Assembly (NCBI GenBank): GCA_023381895.1
Contig: JAMCTA010000052.1
Location: 1 to 13,849 of the forward strand
Direction of reading: 5' to 3'
Origin: Chloroflexota bacterium
GTDB taxonomy: Bacteria; Chloroflexota; UBA4733
Length of the DNA: 13,849 nt
How positions within the stretch are numbered: position 1 is the first letter of the stretch; every line of letters begins with the position of its first letter. The position numbers and the translations under genes are program-made. Below are positions 1 through 7,773 of the stretch, piece after piece. The notes below the pieces were generated by a model. That model saw only the letters and a list, made by a program, of their open reading frames with translations. It ran no database searches and was not told the DNA's origin.

Positions 1-683
1 CCGGCGATCTCGTTGACGAAGCTGATGCGCGTGGCCAGAAAGGCGTTGGAAGCATACTTGATCATCTCCGCTGTGCGCAGATCGGTGATGATGATAGGTG
101 CCCGGGCGCCCAGGTAAAGACCGGCCACGGCTTCCGCAGCGGCGCGATCGGTCGAGCCGAGAACAATGCGGTCGGGCTGCAAGAAGTCAGTGACGGCGTT
201 GCCTTCGCGTAAGAACTCCGGGTTAGAGACCACAGCCTACTCCGCGGTTAGTGGAGCGTGGGCAGCGAGGATGCTCGCTATCCAGTCACCGGTGCCGATG
301 GGTACCGTGCTCTTGTTGATCACGATCGTCCGGCGGCCTGGCGGCAAATACCGGCCCAACTCTGTAGCAGCCGCCTGTACGAAGGAGAGGTCAGCCTCTC
401 CGCCCTCTACTGCCGCCGGCGTGGCGACGGCGATGAACACGAAGTCGGCATCAGTCACAGCCTGCGCATAGGATGTCGTAGCGGCGATACGTCCGGTTGC
501 CCGGTTGCGCGCGAGCAGCTCACCTAACCCCGGCTCGAAGATCGGTAAATTGCCCGCCTGCAGGCGCTCGATGCGCTCGCGGTCGATATCGAGTAACGTC
601 ACCTGGTTGCCCATATCGGCAAGACAGATTCCCGTTGTCAGCCCCACGTAGCCTGCACCGATCACGCAAATGTGCCGCATCAT
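1..683 (-). pseudogene. ugd: UDP-glucose/GDP-mannose dehydrogenase family, 5' part, interrupted by an in-frame TAG
   Basis: Family role: NAD-dependent oxidation of UDP-glucose to UDP-glucuronate in the cytoplasm, a precursor for acidic polysaccharides. The protein starts MMRHICVIGAGYVG, with the Rossmann glycine motif at residues 9-14, followed by FEPGL (49-53) and INKSTVPIGTG (122-132), all typical of the family. Codon 149 is TAG (239-237). The same frame then continues with [11 protein letters not shown] and [19 protein letters not shown], the family's central region with the catalytic Glu and Lys, up to the window edge. The catalytic Cys region would lie outside. The start is either of two adjacent ATGs (683 or 680), preceded by GGAGG at 93-89 of the 600s (693-689); in-frame sequence upstream of it overlaps the aminotransferase gene and is not family-like. 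It lies 43 bases after the aminotransferase, as the last visible gene of the run. Family identity is clear. Whether the stop is real, an error or recoded cannot be decided here. Confidence 0.88.
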
Positions 684-726
684 CCTCACCTCCCCGTCCG
701 CTACACCGCCGCCTAGTGAAGGACCA

Positions 727-1992
727 TTACTCTCCGCTATGAGCGGTACTGCTGCCCCACGCAGCCTGGATCTTCCGGATCGCCTGGCTGATCTCGGCGA
801 GGTCGCCTTCACCGGCCAGGAGCAGGTGCTGCGGGAGCCACACTGCTTCGCTCGCAGTCGCGCGCTCAGTGACCGGTAGCATCTGCGCAAGTGGGTCGCT
901 GGCCTTCCCCCATCGCGCACACAGCGCCTGCACCTCCGCCACCATCGCCGGAGTCTGATGGAGGGGGGTCTTGTAGCCACCGCTACAGGGCACGCCTTCC
1001 GCTCGCAACGCTTTGAGGAATACTTTGCGTGGGCGGTTGCTAAAGGCGGCTGGCGTATACCGGAAGAGGTAGAAGTAGTGGGCGTGCGCAGTGACCCGCG
1101 GATCGCGAGTCTGCGGAACGATACCGTCGATGGCGCCGAGATCCTGGTCTAGGAAGGCCGCGGCGCGCTCGCGCTGGGCGAATTGGTCGTCCAAGCACGT
1201 TAACTGCGCGAGTAGCACTGCCCCCTGAAACTCCGTAAGCCGGGCGTTGATGCCCAAGCAGTCGTGCTGGTACCAGTTACTCACCCGCCAATCAGCGCTC
1301 AGCGTCCGGCCAACATTGTGCAGAGACCAGACACGCTGGAAGAGCGTCTCGTCGTTGGTCACGATAGCGCCACCCTCCCCGGCAGTGAGGTTCTTGGTCG
1401 CCTGGAAGCTGAACGTTCCGAGGTCGCCAAGGGCTCCCACACGCCGGCCGCGCCAGGCCGCGCCGTGCGCCTGCGCGGCGTCTTCGACGACCGCAAGACC
1501 ATGGCGCCGCGCCACCACCAGGATTCCATCCATGTCGGGCGGAGAACCAGCAAGATGGACCGGTAGAATCGCACGAGTGCGTGGCGTGACCGCTGCCGCG
1601 ACAGCAGCAGGATCGAGCTCGTAGCTGCCAGCATCGATGTCCACAAAGATAGGTAGCGCCCCCACCAAGAGGACCGCGGCCGCAGTCGCCACGAAGGTGT
1701 AAGCCGGAACGATCACTTCATCGCCAGCACCAATCCGGAGCGCCCGTAGCGCCAGCTCGAGCGCAATGGTGCCATTGACGGTGGCCACGCAGTAGCGAGC
1801 ATCTTGGAACTGGGCCCAGGCCGCCTCGAAGGCGGCGACGACACTGCCGTCGACTGCGCCCCAATACCCAGAATGCAGCATCTCGAGTAAGGCGCGCTCT
1901 TCCCGTTCATCCCAGACCGGCCAGTATGGCCAGGGCCTCGTATGGACTGCCGGACCACCCGTGAGGGCCAGGCTTTGCAGCGTCACTGCCAC
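727..1992 (-). CDS. DegT/DnrJ/EryC1/StrS family PLP-dependent sugar aminotransferase
   Basis: Members transfer an amino group from glutamate or glutamine to a keto-sugar nucleotide (or, in some branches, to a keto-inositol or aminoshikimate precursor), giving amino sugars for surface glycans or secondary metabolites. With the start chosen here the protein has 421 residues. It shows DEVIVPAYTF for the cofactor/substrate region, VVEDAAQAHG with the PLP-binding Asp171, and SFQATKNLTAGEGG with the Schiff-base Lys200, followed by an HNVGR segment. All key residues are present. I chose GTG at 1992-1990 because GGGAG (2004-2000) sits 7 bases upstream and LALTGGPAV soon after the start is where family members usually begin. 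A GTG at 2022 would add 10 residues but has no visible ribosome site. A gap of 105 bases separates it from the response regulator and 43 bases from the dehydrogenase downstream. The substrate cannot be read from the sequence. Confidence 0.92.
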   Translation of the reverse strand: MAVTLQSLALTGGPAVHTRPWPYWPVWDEREERALLEMLHSGYWGAVDGSVVAAFEAAWAQFQDARYCVATVNGTIALELALRALRIGAGDEVIVPAYTFVATAAAVLLVGALPIFVDIDAGSYELDPAAVAAAVTPRTRAILPVHLAGSPPDMDGILVVARRHGLAVVEDAAQAHGAAWRGRRVGALGDLGTFSFQATKNLTAGEGGAIVTNDETLFQRVWSLHNVGRTLSADWRVSNWYQHDCLGINARLTEFQGAVLLAQLTCLDDQFAQRERAAAFLDQDLGAIDGIVPQTRDPRVTAHAHYFYLFRYTPAAFSNRPRKVFLKALRAEGVPCSGGYKTPLHQTPAMVAEVQALCARWGKASDPLAQMLPVTERATASEAVWLPQHLLLAGEGDLAEISQAIRKIQAAWGSSTAHSGE

Positions 1993-2097
1993 GCTCGTGC
2001 TCCCACTCCATTTTTGCTCCACAATCGAGCGTAACGCGATGACGTTGGGGTGCGGGTGGCAAAAGCTTGCGATTTGGTTCGCCCGTCCAGCTGGCGC

Positions 2098-2817
2098 TTA
2101 CTCCCGGCCGTTCCGCGCTGACGCCGGCAACACCAGCCGGTAGCCCATGCCGTGCACCGTCTGGATGAGCCTGGGGTGCACCGGATCTTCCTCAACCTTC
2201 TGACGCAGGCGGCTGATTGTCGGTTTGAGCAACTCTGTGGCATCACGGTACTCGAAACCCCAGCCGGCGCTCAACAGCTGGGCGTGCGAGAGCAGAAGGC
2301 CGGCGTGCTCCAACAGGTGCTGCAGGAGGCGAAACTCGATCGGTGTGAGGGCGATGAGTTGCTCATGCCGCGTCACAGTGTGCGCACCCACGTCCACCAC
2401 CAGCGCTCCGGCACGGTAGACCATCTTACGCCTGCTTCTGGCCGCGACCGGCGCATCCGCCCGGCGCAGGGCCGCGCGGATGCGCGCCTGGAGCTCCACG
2501 AACCCGAATGGCTTCGTTAGATAGTCGTCCGCTCCCAGGTCCAGTCCCCGGGCTTTATCCAACTCCCCATCGTGGGCCGTGAGCATGATCAGCGGGACGT
2601 CTGAGACCTCCCTGATCAGCCGGCACGTCTCCCATCCATCTAGCTTGGGCAGGCTGATATCTAGGAGCACGAGCGCCGGTTGTTCGCTCTCCAGCAGCTG
2701 CAGGCCGGCAATGCCGTGTTGTGCCGACACGAACCGGTAGCCGGCTTTAGTCAGATTGAGGTCGGTAAGGCGCAGCAGCGCCGGGTCATCGTCGATCATA
2801 AGGATCGTGGTACTCAT
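2098..2817 (-). CDS. OmpR/PhoB-family response regulator
   Basis: A 239-residue DNA-binding response regulator, the expected partner of the histidine kinase that ends 27 bases upstream. The receiver domain (about 1-120) has the acidic cluster D9-D10-D11, the phospho-acceptor Asp53 in LVLLDISLPKLDG, the switch Thr80 in IMLTA, and Lys102 in LTKPF. The C-terminal winged helix (about 130-233) has the usual LTPIEFRLLQHLLEH segment, the recognition region around TISRLRQKVEEDP, and the closing VHGMGYRL hairpin. The length is standard for the family. The ATG at 2817 follows a purine-rich GAGG/AGAGG stretch in the gap after the kinase stop. The gene is co-directional with the glycan genes on both sides, so it may control their transcription or another target. 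No operator can be assigned from this window. Confidence 0.97.
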   Translation of the reverse strand: MSTTILMIDDDPALLRLTDLNLTKAGYRFVSAQHGIAGLQLLESEQPALVLLDISLPKLDGWETCRLIREVSDVPLIMLTAHDGELDKARGLDLGADDYLTKPFGFVELQARIRAALRRADAPVAARSRRKMVYRAGALVVDVGAHTVTRHEQLIALTPIEFRLLQHLLEHAGLLLSHAQLLSAGWGFEYRDATELLKPTISRLRQKVEEDPVHPRLIQTVHGMGYRLVLPASARNGRE

Positions 2818-2844
2818 AGTCCTCTGCCTCTTCCGCTCACCCTC

Positions 2845-4803
2845 CTATACTCCGAGATGGTTGAGTTCATCCTTGGCCGCCCACAAAGAGAGCACAAAAC
2901 AGGCGCCGTCGCCATGATTTTCCGCCCAGATCTCGCCCTGATGCGCGGTGATGATTTCGCGGGCGATATAGAGTCCCAGGCCATAGCCACGGGTCCACTG
3001 CGTAGGCGACTGGAGACCACGGGAGAAGCGCTCGAAGATGTGTTCGAGTAACGGCTCCGGAATTCCGGGGCCATGGTCGATGATCCGGACTTGCAGACGA
3101 TCCAGATCAGCGCCCTTTTCCATAGCAACCTCGATGGAGCTATCGGCCGGTGTATACTTGCGTGCATTGTCCAGCAGGTTCCGGATGACGATCTCCAGGA
3201 GGTGGGGATCCGCCCAGATCTCCACGCATTCCGGCAGAGGGTGGAGCTGCAGCGTCCGGGGATCATCGCTCCACTCCAGACGCACATCCTCCAGCAAAGT
3301 GCCCAGGAACGGGACCAGGGCCAGCGGTTGCAGATGGACCTGCAGATGACCGGCCTCGACCCGGGTCAGTTGTAGCACCTCCTCGATGACGTTGCGCAAG
3401 CGCCGGGTCTGTTGATTGAGAATCGTCAACACCTCCTGAAACGCTTCGGGGTCGCTCGCCGGGTCGCAAAGGCCGAGCATCTCTACTGAGCCGGCGACCG
3501 TAGTCAAAGGAGCGCGCAACTCGTGAGACACCATAGCGACGAAGTCCGACTTGAGCTGCTCCGCTACCTTGAGCTGGGACACGTCATGGATGCTAGCGAC
3601 CAGCCGTAGCTCGACGGCGTCATCCTGGCGCAGGGGAGCGCAGCTGACGGCGAACCAACGGCGCTCTCCCTGGCGCAATAGGGCGTGGATCGTCGCCGTC
3701 GCCGGCCGATGGCCGGCCTCCTCCGCCAGGAACAGCGGACAGCAACGCTCGTGTTCGTCTGCTTCTTCAGGCGTTGCTCCGCGGCAGCCAAAGACCTCCC
3801 AGCAGTACCGTCCTACGGCATCGGTGGCACGCCAGCCGCTCAAACGCTCCGCGCCCGGATTGAACTGCACGATCGTACGCTGCTGGCCGATCAAGACCAC
3901 TCCATCCATGCTGGCATCGATGATGGCTTGGACTTGGCGCCGTTGAAAGGCGAGCGAGGCGATGGTGGTACGCAAGTTGCACCGCATAGTCTCAAACGCC
4001 GTCGCCAGCCGCCCAATCTCGTCGCCCGCTGATATCTGGGGGCTCACGTCCAGTTTTCCAGCGGCGAGCGACTCCGTAGCGCTTAAGAGCGCGGCGAGTG
4101 GACTGGTCAGTGACCGTGTGATGAGTAGCGCCAGCACCAGTGCGAGCGGCATGGAAAAGAGTGTCAACGCGAGTACGAGCCGGGTAGCGGCGCTGCTGCT
4201 CTCCTGAACTTGCCCGGCGACGGTTGCCGCCTCGGTCTGTTCGAGCGTGCGCAGTTTTGCTGTCACCGCCAGCGCCGTATCCAAGAGCGGCTCCTGTTGC
4301 CGTTGCTCCAGCGCTCGGGCTTCGACAATCCGGCCGCTCTGAACCAACGCTTGAATTTGCTGCGTCACTACGCTGCTGCGGGCCAAGGCATCGATGAGCT
4401 GCTGCACGAGGGGGGTATCAGTGACCACAGGATGCTGTTTGTCCGGAGGCTCGAACGCGATCAGAGTGGCGCGGTAGTGAGCAATCTTCTCCAGCGTGCT
4501 CGTCAACGTGGTGAGGTCGCCCGCACTCTGAGGCTCATCACCGCGGACCACATTCCGGTCTAGATCACGCTCTTCAAACAGCAGAGTCCGCAACTGCCCC
4601 AAGGTGATGACTTCCGGTAGATCGTGGGTATTGAGTTCAGTCGTCGCAGCCGTCAGCGTGCTGAATCGCTGCACCGCCAGTGCCCCGGTCAGGCCACTCA
4701 GCGTGATGATGGCCAGGAACCCCGCAAACAAGCGGAGTCCGATGGGCAACGTACGCAGCCACGCCACTACCACCCGGATACGCGCCAGCACCGAGCGCAG
4801 CAT
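2845..4803 (-). CDS. Membrane sensor histidine kinase (4-helix-type sensor, HAMP, PAS, HisKA, HATPase)
   Basis: About 652 residues. TM1 lies near 24-44. A mostly helical extracytoplasmic region (about 48-205) with a DLPEVITLGQLRTLLFEERD segment near its start resembles four-helix-bundle sensor domains. TM2 is near 208-229, then HAMP to about 280. The PAS domain (about 288-410) holds an unusual Cys cluster: C334, C340, C354 and C355. HisKA follows, with phospho-acceptor His427 in MVSHELRAPL. The ATPase domain has N546 in RNLLDNARKY, D576 in DHGPGIP and the GYGLGLYIA lid motif. All kinase motifs are intact, so it should autophosphorylate and pass phosphate to the adjacent regulator. I prefer ATG at 4803, with weak purine-rich GAGAAG just upstream, over GTG at 4815, which lacks a site. 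The epimerase stop codon is 16 bases away (4 with the GTG), implying cotranscription. The signal is unknown. Confidence 0.96.
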   Translation of the reverse strand: MLRSVLARIRVVVAWLRTLPIGLRLFAGFLAIITLSGLTGALAVQRFSTLTAATTELNTHDLPEVITLGQLRTLLFEERDLDRNVVRGDEPQSAGDLTTLTSTLEKIAHYRATLIAFEPPDKQHPVVTDTPLVQQLIDALARSSVVTQQIQALVQSGRIVEARALEQRQQEPLLDTALAVTAKLRTLEQTEAATVAGQVQESSSAATRLVLALTLFSMPLALVLALLITRSLTSPLAALLSATESLAAGKLDVSPQISAGDEIGRLATAFETMRCNLRTTIASLAFQRRQVQAIIDASMDGVVLIGQQRTIVQFNPGAERLSGWRATDAVGRYCWEVFGCRGATPEEADEHERCCPLFLAEEAGHRPATATIHALLRQGERRWFAVSCAPLRQDDAVELRLVASIHDVSQLKVAEQLKSDFVAMVSHELRAPLTTVAGSVEMLGLCDPASDPEAFQEVLTILNQQTRRLRNVIEEVLQLTRVEAGHLQVHLQPLALVPFLGTLLEDVRLEWSDDPRTLQLHPLPECVEIWADPHLLEIVIRNLLDNARKYTPADSSIEVAMEKGADLDRLQVRIIDHGPGIPEPLLEHIFERFSRGLQSPTQWTRGYGLGLYIAREIITAHQGEIWAENHGDGACFVLSLWAAKDELNHLGV

Positions 4804-4819
4804 CTTTCTTCTCACGCCA

Positions 4820-5890
4820 CTACTGGCCTAGGGCAGAGCTCCTCACGATGTCTGGAAGCCTGCGCTGAGCAGGCTGTGCTTCAGCAGCGTCCCTCAATCG
4901 CCCTCCGTCACCGGCGATGACCGGCTGATGAGAAGGGAGCATCGCCAGCCACTCCATTTCTGCACGCAACCCGTCGGCGAGCCGCCACCGGGGCACGAAT
5001 CCGAGATCTTCGTGCGCTGCCCTCGTGTCAGCGGCAGTGTGAGCAGCATCTCCGGGCTGGTGTCTCCGGTAGTCGACACGCACATGTTTTCCCGCCAAGC
5101 GCTCAAGCGTCTGTAGCACCGTATTGACGGTAACTCGTGAGCCGCCGCCGACATTGTAACAGGCTCCGGGACGGCCACGTTCCATCGCCGCGATCGTGGC
5201 GGCGACCGTGTCACCAACGTAGGTGAAGTCGCGGGATTGCTCGCCGTCACCATACACGGTGATCGTCTCATCCCGCAGGATTGCGCGTATAAACTTGTGA
5301 AACGCCATGTCGGGTCGCTGACGCGGACCATACACGGTGAAATAGCGCAGGGAAACAGTGGGGAGCCCGTGCTCTGTCGTGTAGAGCCGGCACAGGTGTT
5401 CGGCCGCCAGCTTGGTGACTCCGTAGGGTGAGATCGGCAAGGGGAGGCTATCCTCACGGGTAGGCAGCGCGGCTGCGTCGCCATAGACGGAGGAAGACGA
5501 GGCATAGATGACCCGGCGCACGCCACTCTTGCTCGCCTGCTCGAGAAGACGCTGCGTGGCCAGGACGTTGTTCGCGACGTAGGAAGGAAACCCAGCGCCC
5601 CAGCTCGTGCGGACACCCGCCTGGGCAGCAAGATGGAAGACGTAGTCGACTCCGCCCAGCAGGACCTGTAGGTCGGCCGTGCAGAGATCGGTCTGGAGAA
5701 ATACAAAAGCGCTACTCCGTCGCAGCGCCGTGAGATTAGCTTCTTTCACGGCCCGGGGGTAGAAGTCAACGAACGCATCGACGCCACGCACCCGGTAGCC
5801 ACGATTGATAAGCGCCTCGGCCACGTGGGAGCCGATAAACCCGGCCGCGCCGGTAACGAGACAGACGGTATCTGCTGATCCTGAGCTCAT
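4820..5890 (-). CDS. NAD-dependent epimerase/dehydratase (extended SDR), UDP-sugar epimerase-like
   Basis: A 356-residue extended short-chain dehydrogenase acting on a nucleotide sugar in the cytoplasm. It has the NAD-binding motif GAAGFIG at 14-20, HLAAQAGVR at 86-94, the SSSSVYG segment (131-137) carrying the catalytic Ser, and the catalytic pair Tyr156/Lys160 in YGVTK. The later SLRYFTVYGPRQRPDMAFHK and YGDGEQSRDFTYVGD segments are typical of UDP-glucose and UDP-glucuronate 4-epimerases. With a UDP-glucose dehydrogenase in the same gene run, interconversion of UDP-glucuronate and UDP-galacturonate is attractive, but a GalE-type reaction or a decarboxylase cannot be excluded. About 35 C-terminal residues, rich in Ala, Arg and Gln, extend past the usual fold. 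The start ATG (5890) overlaps the exporter's TGA by four bases (ATGA), indicating translational coupling. The kinase gene follows immediately. Confidence 0.93.
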   Translation of the reverse strand: MSSGSADTVCLVTGAAGFIGSHVAEALINRGYRVRGVDAFVDFYPRAVKEANLTALRRSSAFVFLQTDLCTADLQVLLGGVDYVFHLAAQAGVRTSWGAGFPSYVANNVLATQRLLEQASKSGVRRVIYASSSSVYGDAAALPTREDSLPLPISPYGVTKLAAEHLCRLYTTEHGLPTVSLRYFTVYGPRQRPDMAFHKFIRAILRDETITVYGDGEQSRDFTYVGDTVAATIAAMERGRPGACYNVGGGSRVTVNTVLQTLERLAGKHVRVDYRRHQPGDAAHTAADTRAAHEDLGFVPRWRLADGLRAEMEWLAMLPSHQPVIAGDGGRLRDAAEAQPAQRRLPDIVRSSALGQ

Positions 5891-7773
5891 GAGGTCAATG
5901 CTCCATTTCGTGACACCAGATCAAGACCCCGGGTCCGGTCCGGCATATTTGATACAAGCGGTCCTTCTCCATTGCGTTGGAGGGTATGCAGCCGGGAGAA
6001 ATAGCCACCGGTAGCCAGCAACCCGGCAGGCGTGTTCGCTTCAACAATCCTCCCGTGATCTATCACCAGCACCAAATCGGCATTCCTGATCGTGGAAAGC
6101 CGGTGGGCAACGACTAGCGTCGTGCGCCCGACCATCAACCGCTCGAGCGCTCGCACAACCAGTTCCTCCGACTGGGCGTCCAGACCGACCGTCGGTTCAT
6201 CGAGGAGGAGAAGTGGGGCACGCCTGATCATGGCGCGGGCGATGGCGAGACGCTGACGCTCCCCGCCGGAGAGTCCGCCGCCCCGTTCCTCCAGGATAGT
6301 GTCGTACCCCTGCGGTAGCCGCTGGATGAACTCGTCGGCCTGCGCCGCGCTGGCGGCGGCGACAACCTCCGCAGCGGTCGCCTCCGGCCGCCCAAAGGCG
6401 ATGTTCTCCCGAACACTGGTGTGGAAGAGCATCGGATCCTGCGGCACCAGGGCAATCTGTTGCCGCAAGCTGGCCAGCTGGAAGGTGCGGATATCTCGAC
6501 CGTCGACCAGGATGCACCCCTCCTCCGGGTCATAGCAGCGCTGGAGAAGATGCAAGATGCTGCTCTTCCCGGCGCCGGTCGCTCCGACGATCGCCACCAT
6601 CGTCCCCGGTTCGATGCAAAAAGAGAGATCGTGGAGAGCTCGCTGTTGAGAGGCATACCCAAAGCTCACGTGGCGGAACTCAATCGCCCCGCGCACCGTC
6701 GCGACCGGCTGGGCATCGGGGTAATCGGCGACGGCAGGCGCCGCGTGCAGGAGCTCGGCGAGACGTTCCGCGCTGGCGGAAGCGCGGGCAAACGTGGTGC
6801 TGAACTTGCCAAGTTGCCGGACCGGGCTGTAGAGGCTGCTCAGATAGGAGCTGAACACGAGCAGATCGCCGATGGTGATCACCCCACGCATAACCAGGAG
6901 TCCACCCCCCGCCATCACGGCAAGCGTCCCCATGTCCGTCATCAAGCGCAGCGCCGACGGCAGACCGGCCTGCGGTCCAGCAGCCTTGATTCCCAAGTGC
7001 AGGACGTTACCGGCACTCTCCTCGTAGCGCTGCCTGGCGTGTGGCTCCATGCCGAAGGCTTGCACCACCCGGATGCCCAGCAGATATTCCTGCGCCACCG
7101 CGTTGGTATTGCCCTCCTGCCTGCGGATCTGCTGGGCGAACGCTTTGATGCGGTTCGTATACCGGCTCAGGACGAGGTACGCCAGCACCGTCATCATGAT
7201 TCCCATCACACCCACGAGAGGATTGAGGACCAGGAGGATCAACACCATGCCGAGAACGATCAGACCCTTGAGGAGGAGCATCGGCAAGGCAACCACCGCC
7301 ATGTCTTGGATCGATTGGATGTCCGACGTCAGTCGGGTGAACAAGTCTCCTAAGCGTTGCCGGCCATAGAAGTCCGGGCCGAGCTGCTGGAGGTGGCCAA
7401 AGAGACTGCAGCGCAGCCGGAACATCGCCCGCTGCCCAGTTGCAGTCAGCAGTCGCGTTCCCAGGTACGTCGCCCCGGCGTTGATCACCGCGAGCCCCAG
7501 CAGGACGGCAACGAGCAATGCGAACAGGTGCACCCGATCTCCGGCCACCGTGGCCGGAATCATCGCCGACCACGGCTTTCCCAGTGGCTTCCGGAGAAAC
7601 ACGTTGTCGAAGATCAACTTGACCGGCCAGGGGGCAGCCAGGCTCGCCAGTGTGTCCAGAATCAGGATGCCAAGCGCCAATCCCATCCGCCAGGCATAGG
7701 GACGGGTGTAAGGCCAGAAATCGCTGATGAAGCGACGGCTCTGTGTGATTTTGCTCTTGCCGGTAGCGCTCAC
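5887..7773 (-). CDS. ABC exporter, fused membrane and ATPase domains (MsbA/PglK-like)
   Basis: A 628-residue half-transporter, expected to work as a homodimer in the cytoplasmic membrane. The N-terminal transmembrane domain (about 25-330) holds roughly six hydrophobic segments, for example ALLVAVLLGLAVINAGA and LIVLGMVLILLVLNPLVGVM. The nucleotide-binding domain (about 362-600) is complete: Walker A GATGAGKS with Lys403, Q-loop Gln445 in VPQDP, signature LSGGERQ at 501, Walker B LLLLDEP with Glu526, and switch His557 in VAHRLST. About 28 extra residues trail the ATPase. The fused architecture fits lipid, lipid-linked glycan or drug exporters rather than the split O-antigen type. Placed between glycosyltransferases and a sugar epimerase, it is the likely flippase or exporter of the product made here. 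The GTG start (7773) overlaps the preceding TGA as GTGA; its own stop overlaps the epimerase ATG. Confidence 0.95.
   Translation of the reverse strand: MSATGKSKITQSRRFISDFWPYTRPYAWRMGLALGILILDTLASLAAPWPVKLIFDNVFLRKPLGKPWSAMIPATVAGDRVHLFALLVAVLLGLAVINAGATYLGTRLLTATGQRAMFRLRCSLFGHLQQLGPDFYGRQRLGDLFTRLTSDIQSIQDMAVVALPMLLLKGLIVLGMVLILLVLNPLVGVMGIMMTVLAYLVLSRYTNRIKAFAQQIRRQEGNTNAVAQEYLLGIRVVQAFGMEPHARQRYEESAGNVLHLGIKAAGPQAGLPSALRLMTDMGTLAVMAGGGLLVMRGVITIGDLLVFSSYLSSLYSPVRQLGKFSTTFARASASAERLAELLHAAPAVADYPDAQPVATVRGAIEFRHVSFGYASQQRALHDLSFCIEPGTMVAIVGATGAGKSSILHLLQRCYDPEEGCILVDGRDIRTFQLASLRQQIALVPQDPMLFHTSVRENIAFGRPEATAAEVVAAASAAQADEFIQRLPQGYDTILEERGGGLSGGERQRLAIARAMIRRAPLLLLDEPTVGLDAQSEELVVRALERLMVGRTTLVVAHRLSTIRNADLVLVIDHGRIVEANTPAGLLATGGYFSRLHTLQRNGEGPLVSNMPDRTRGLDLVSRNGALTS

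Noticed and set aside
684..980. N-terminal extension of the dehydrogenase frame up to 980
   Set aside because: The extension overlaps the aminotransferase gene, is Arg-rich and unrelated to the family. The true start follows a strong GGAGG at 693-689.
6421..7353. 310-codon plus-strand open frame opposite the ABC exporter
   Set aside because: It is antisense to a complete ABC exporter with all motifs. Its translation is rich in His, Gln and Arg with no recognisable domain, as expected of a shadow frame in GC-rich DNA.
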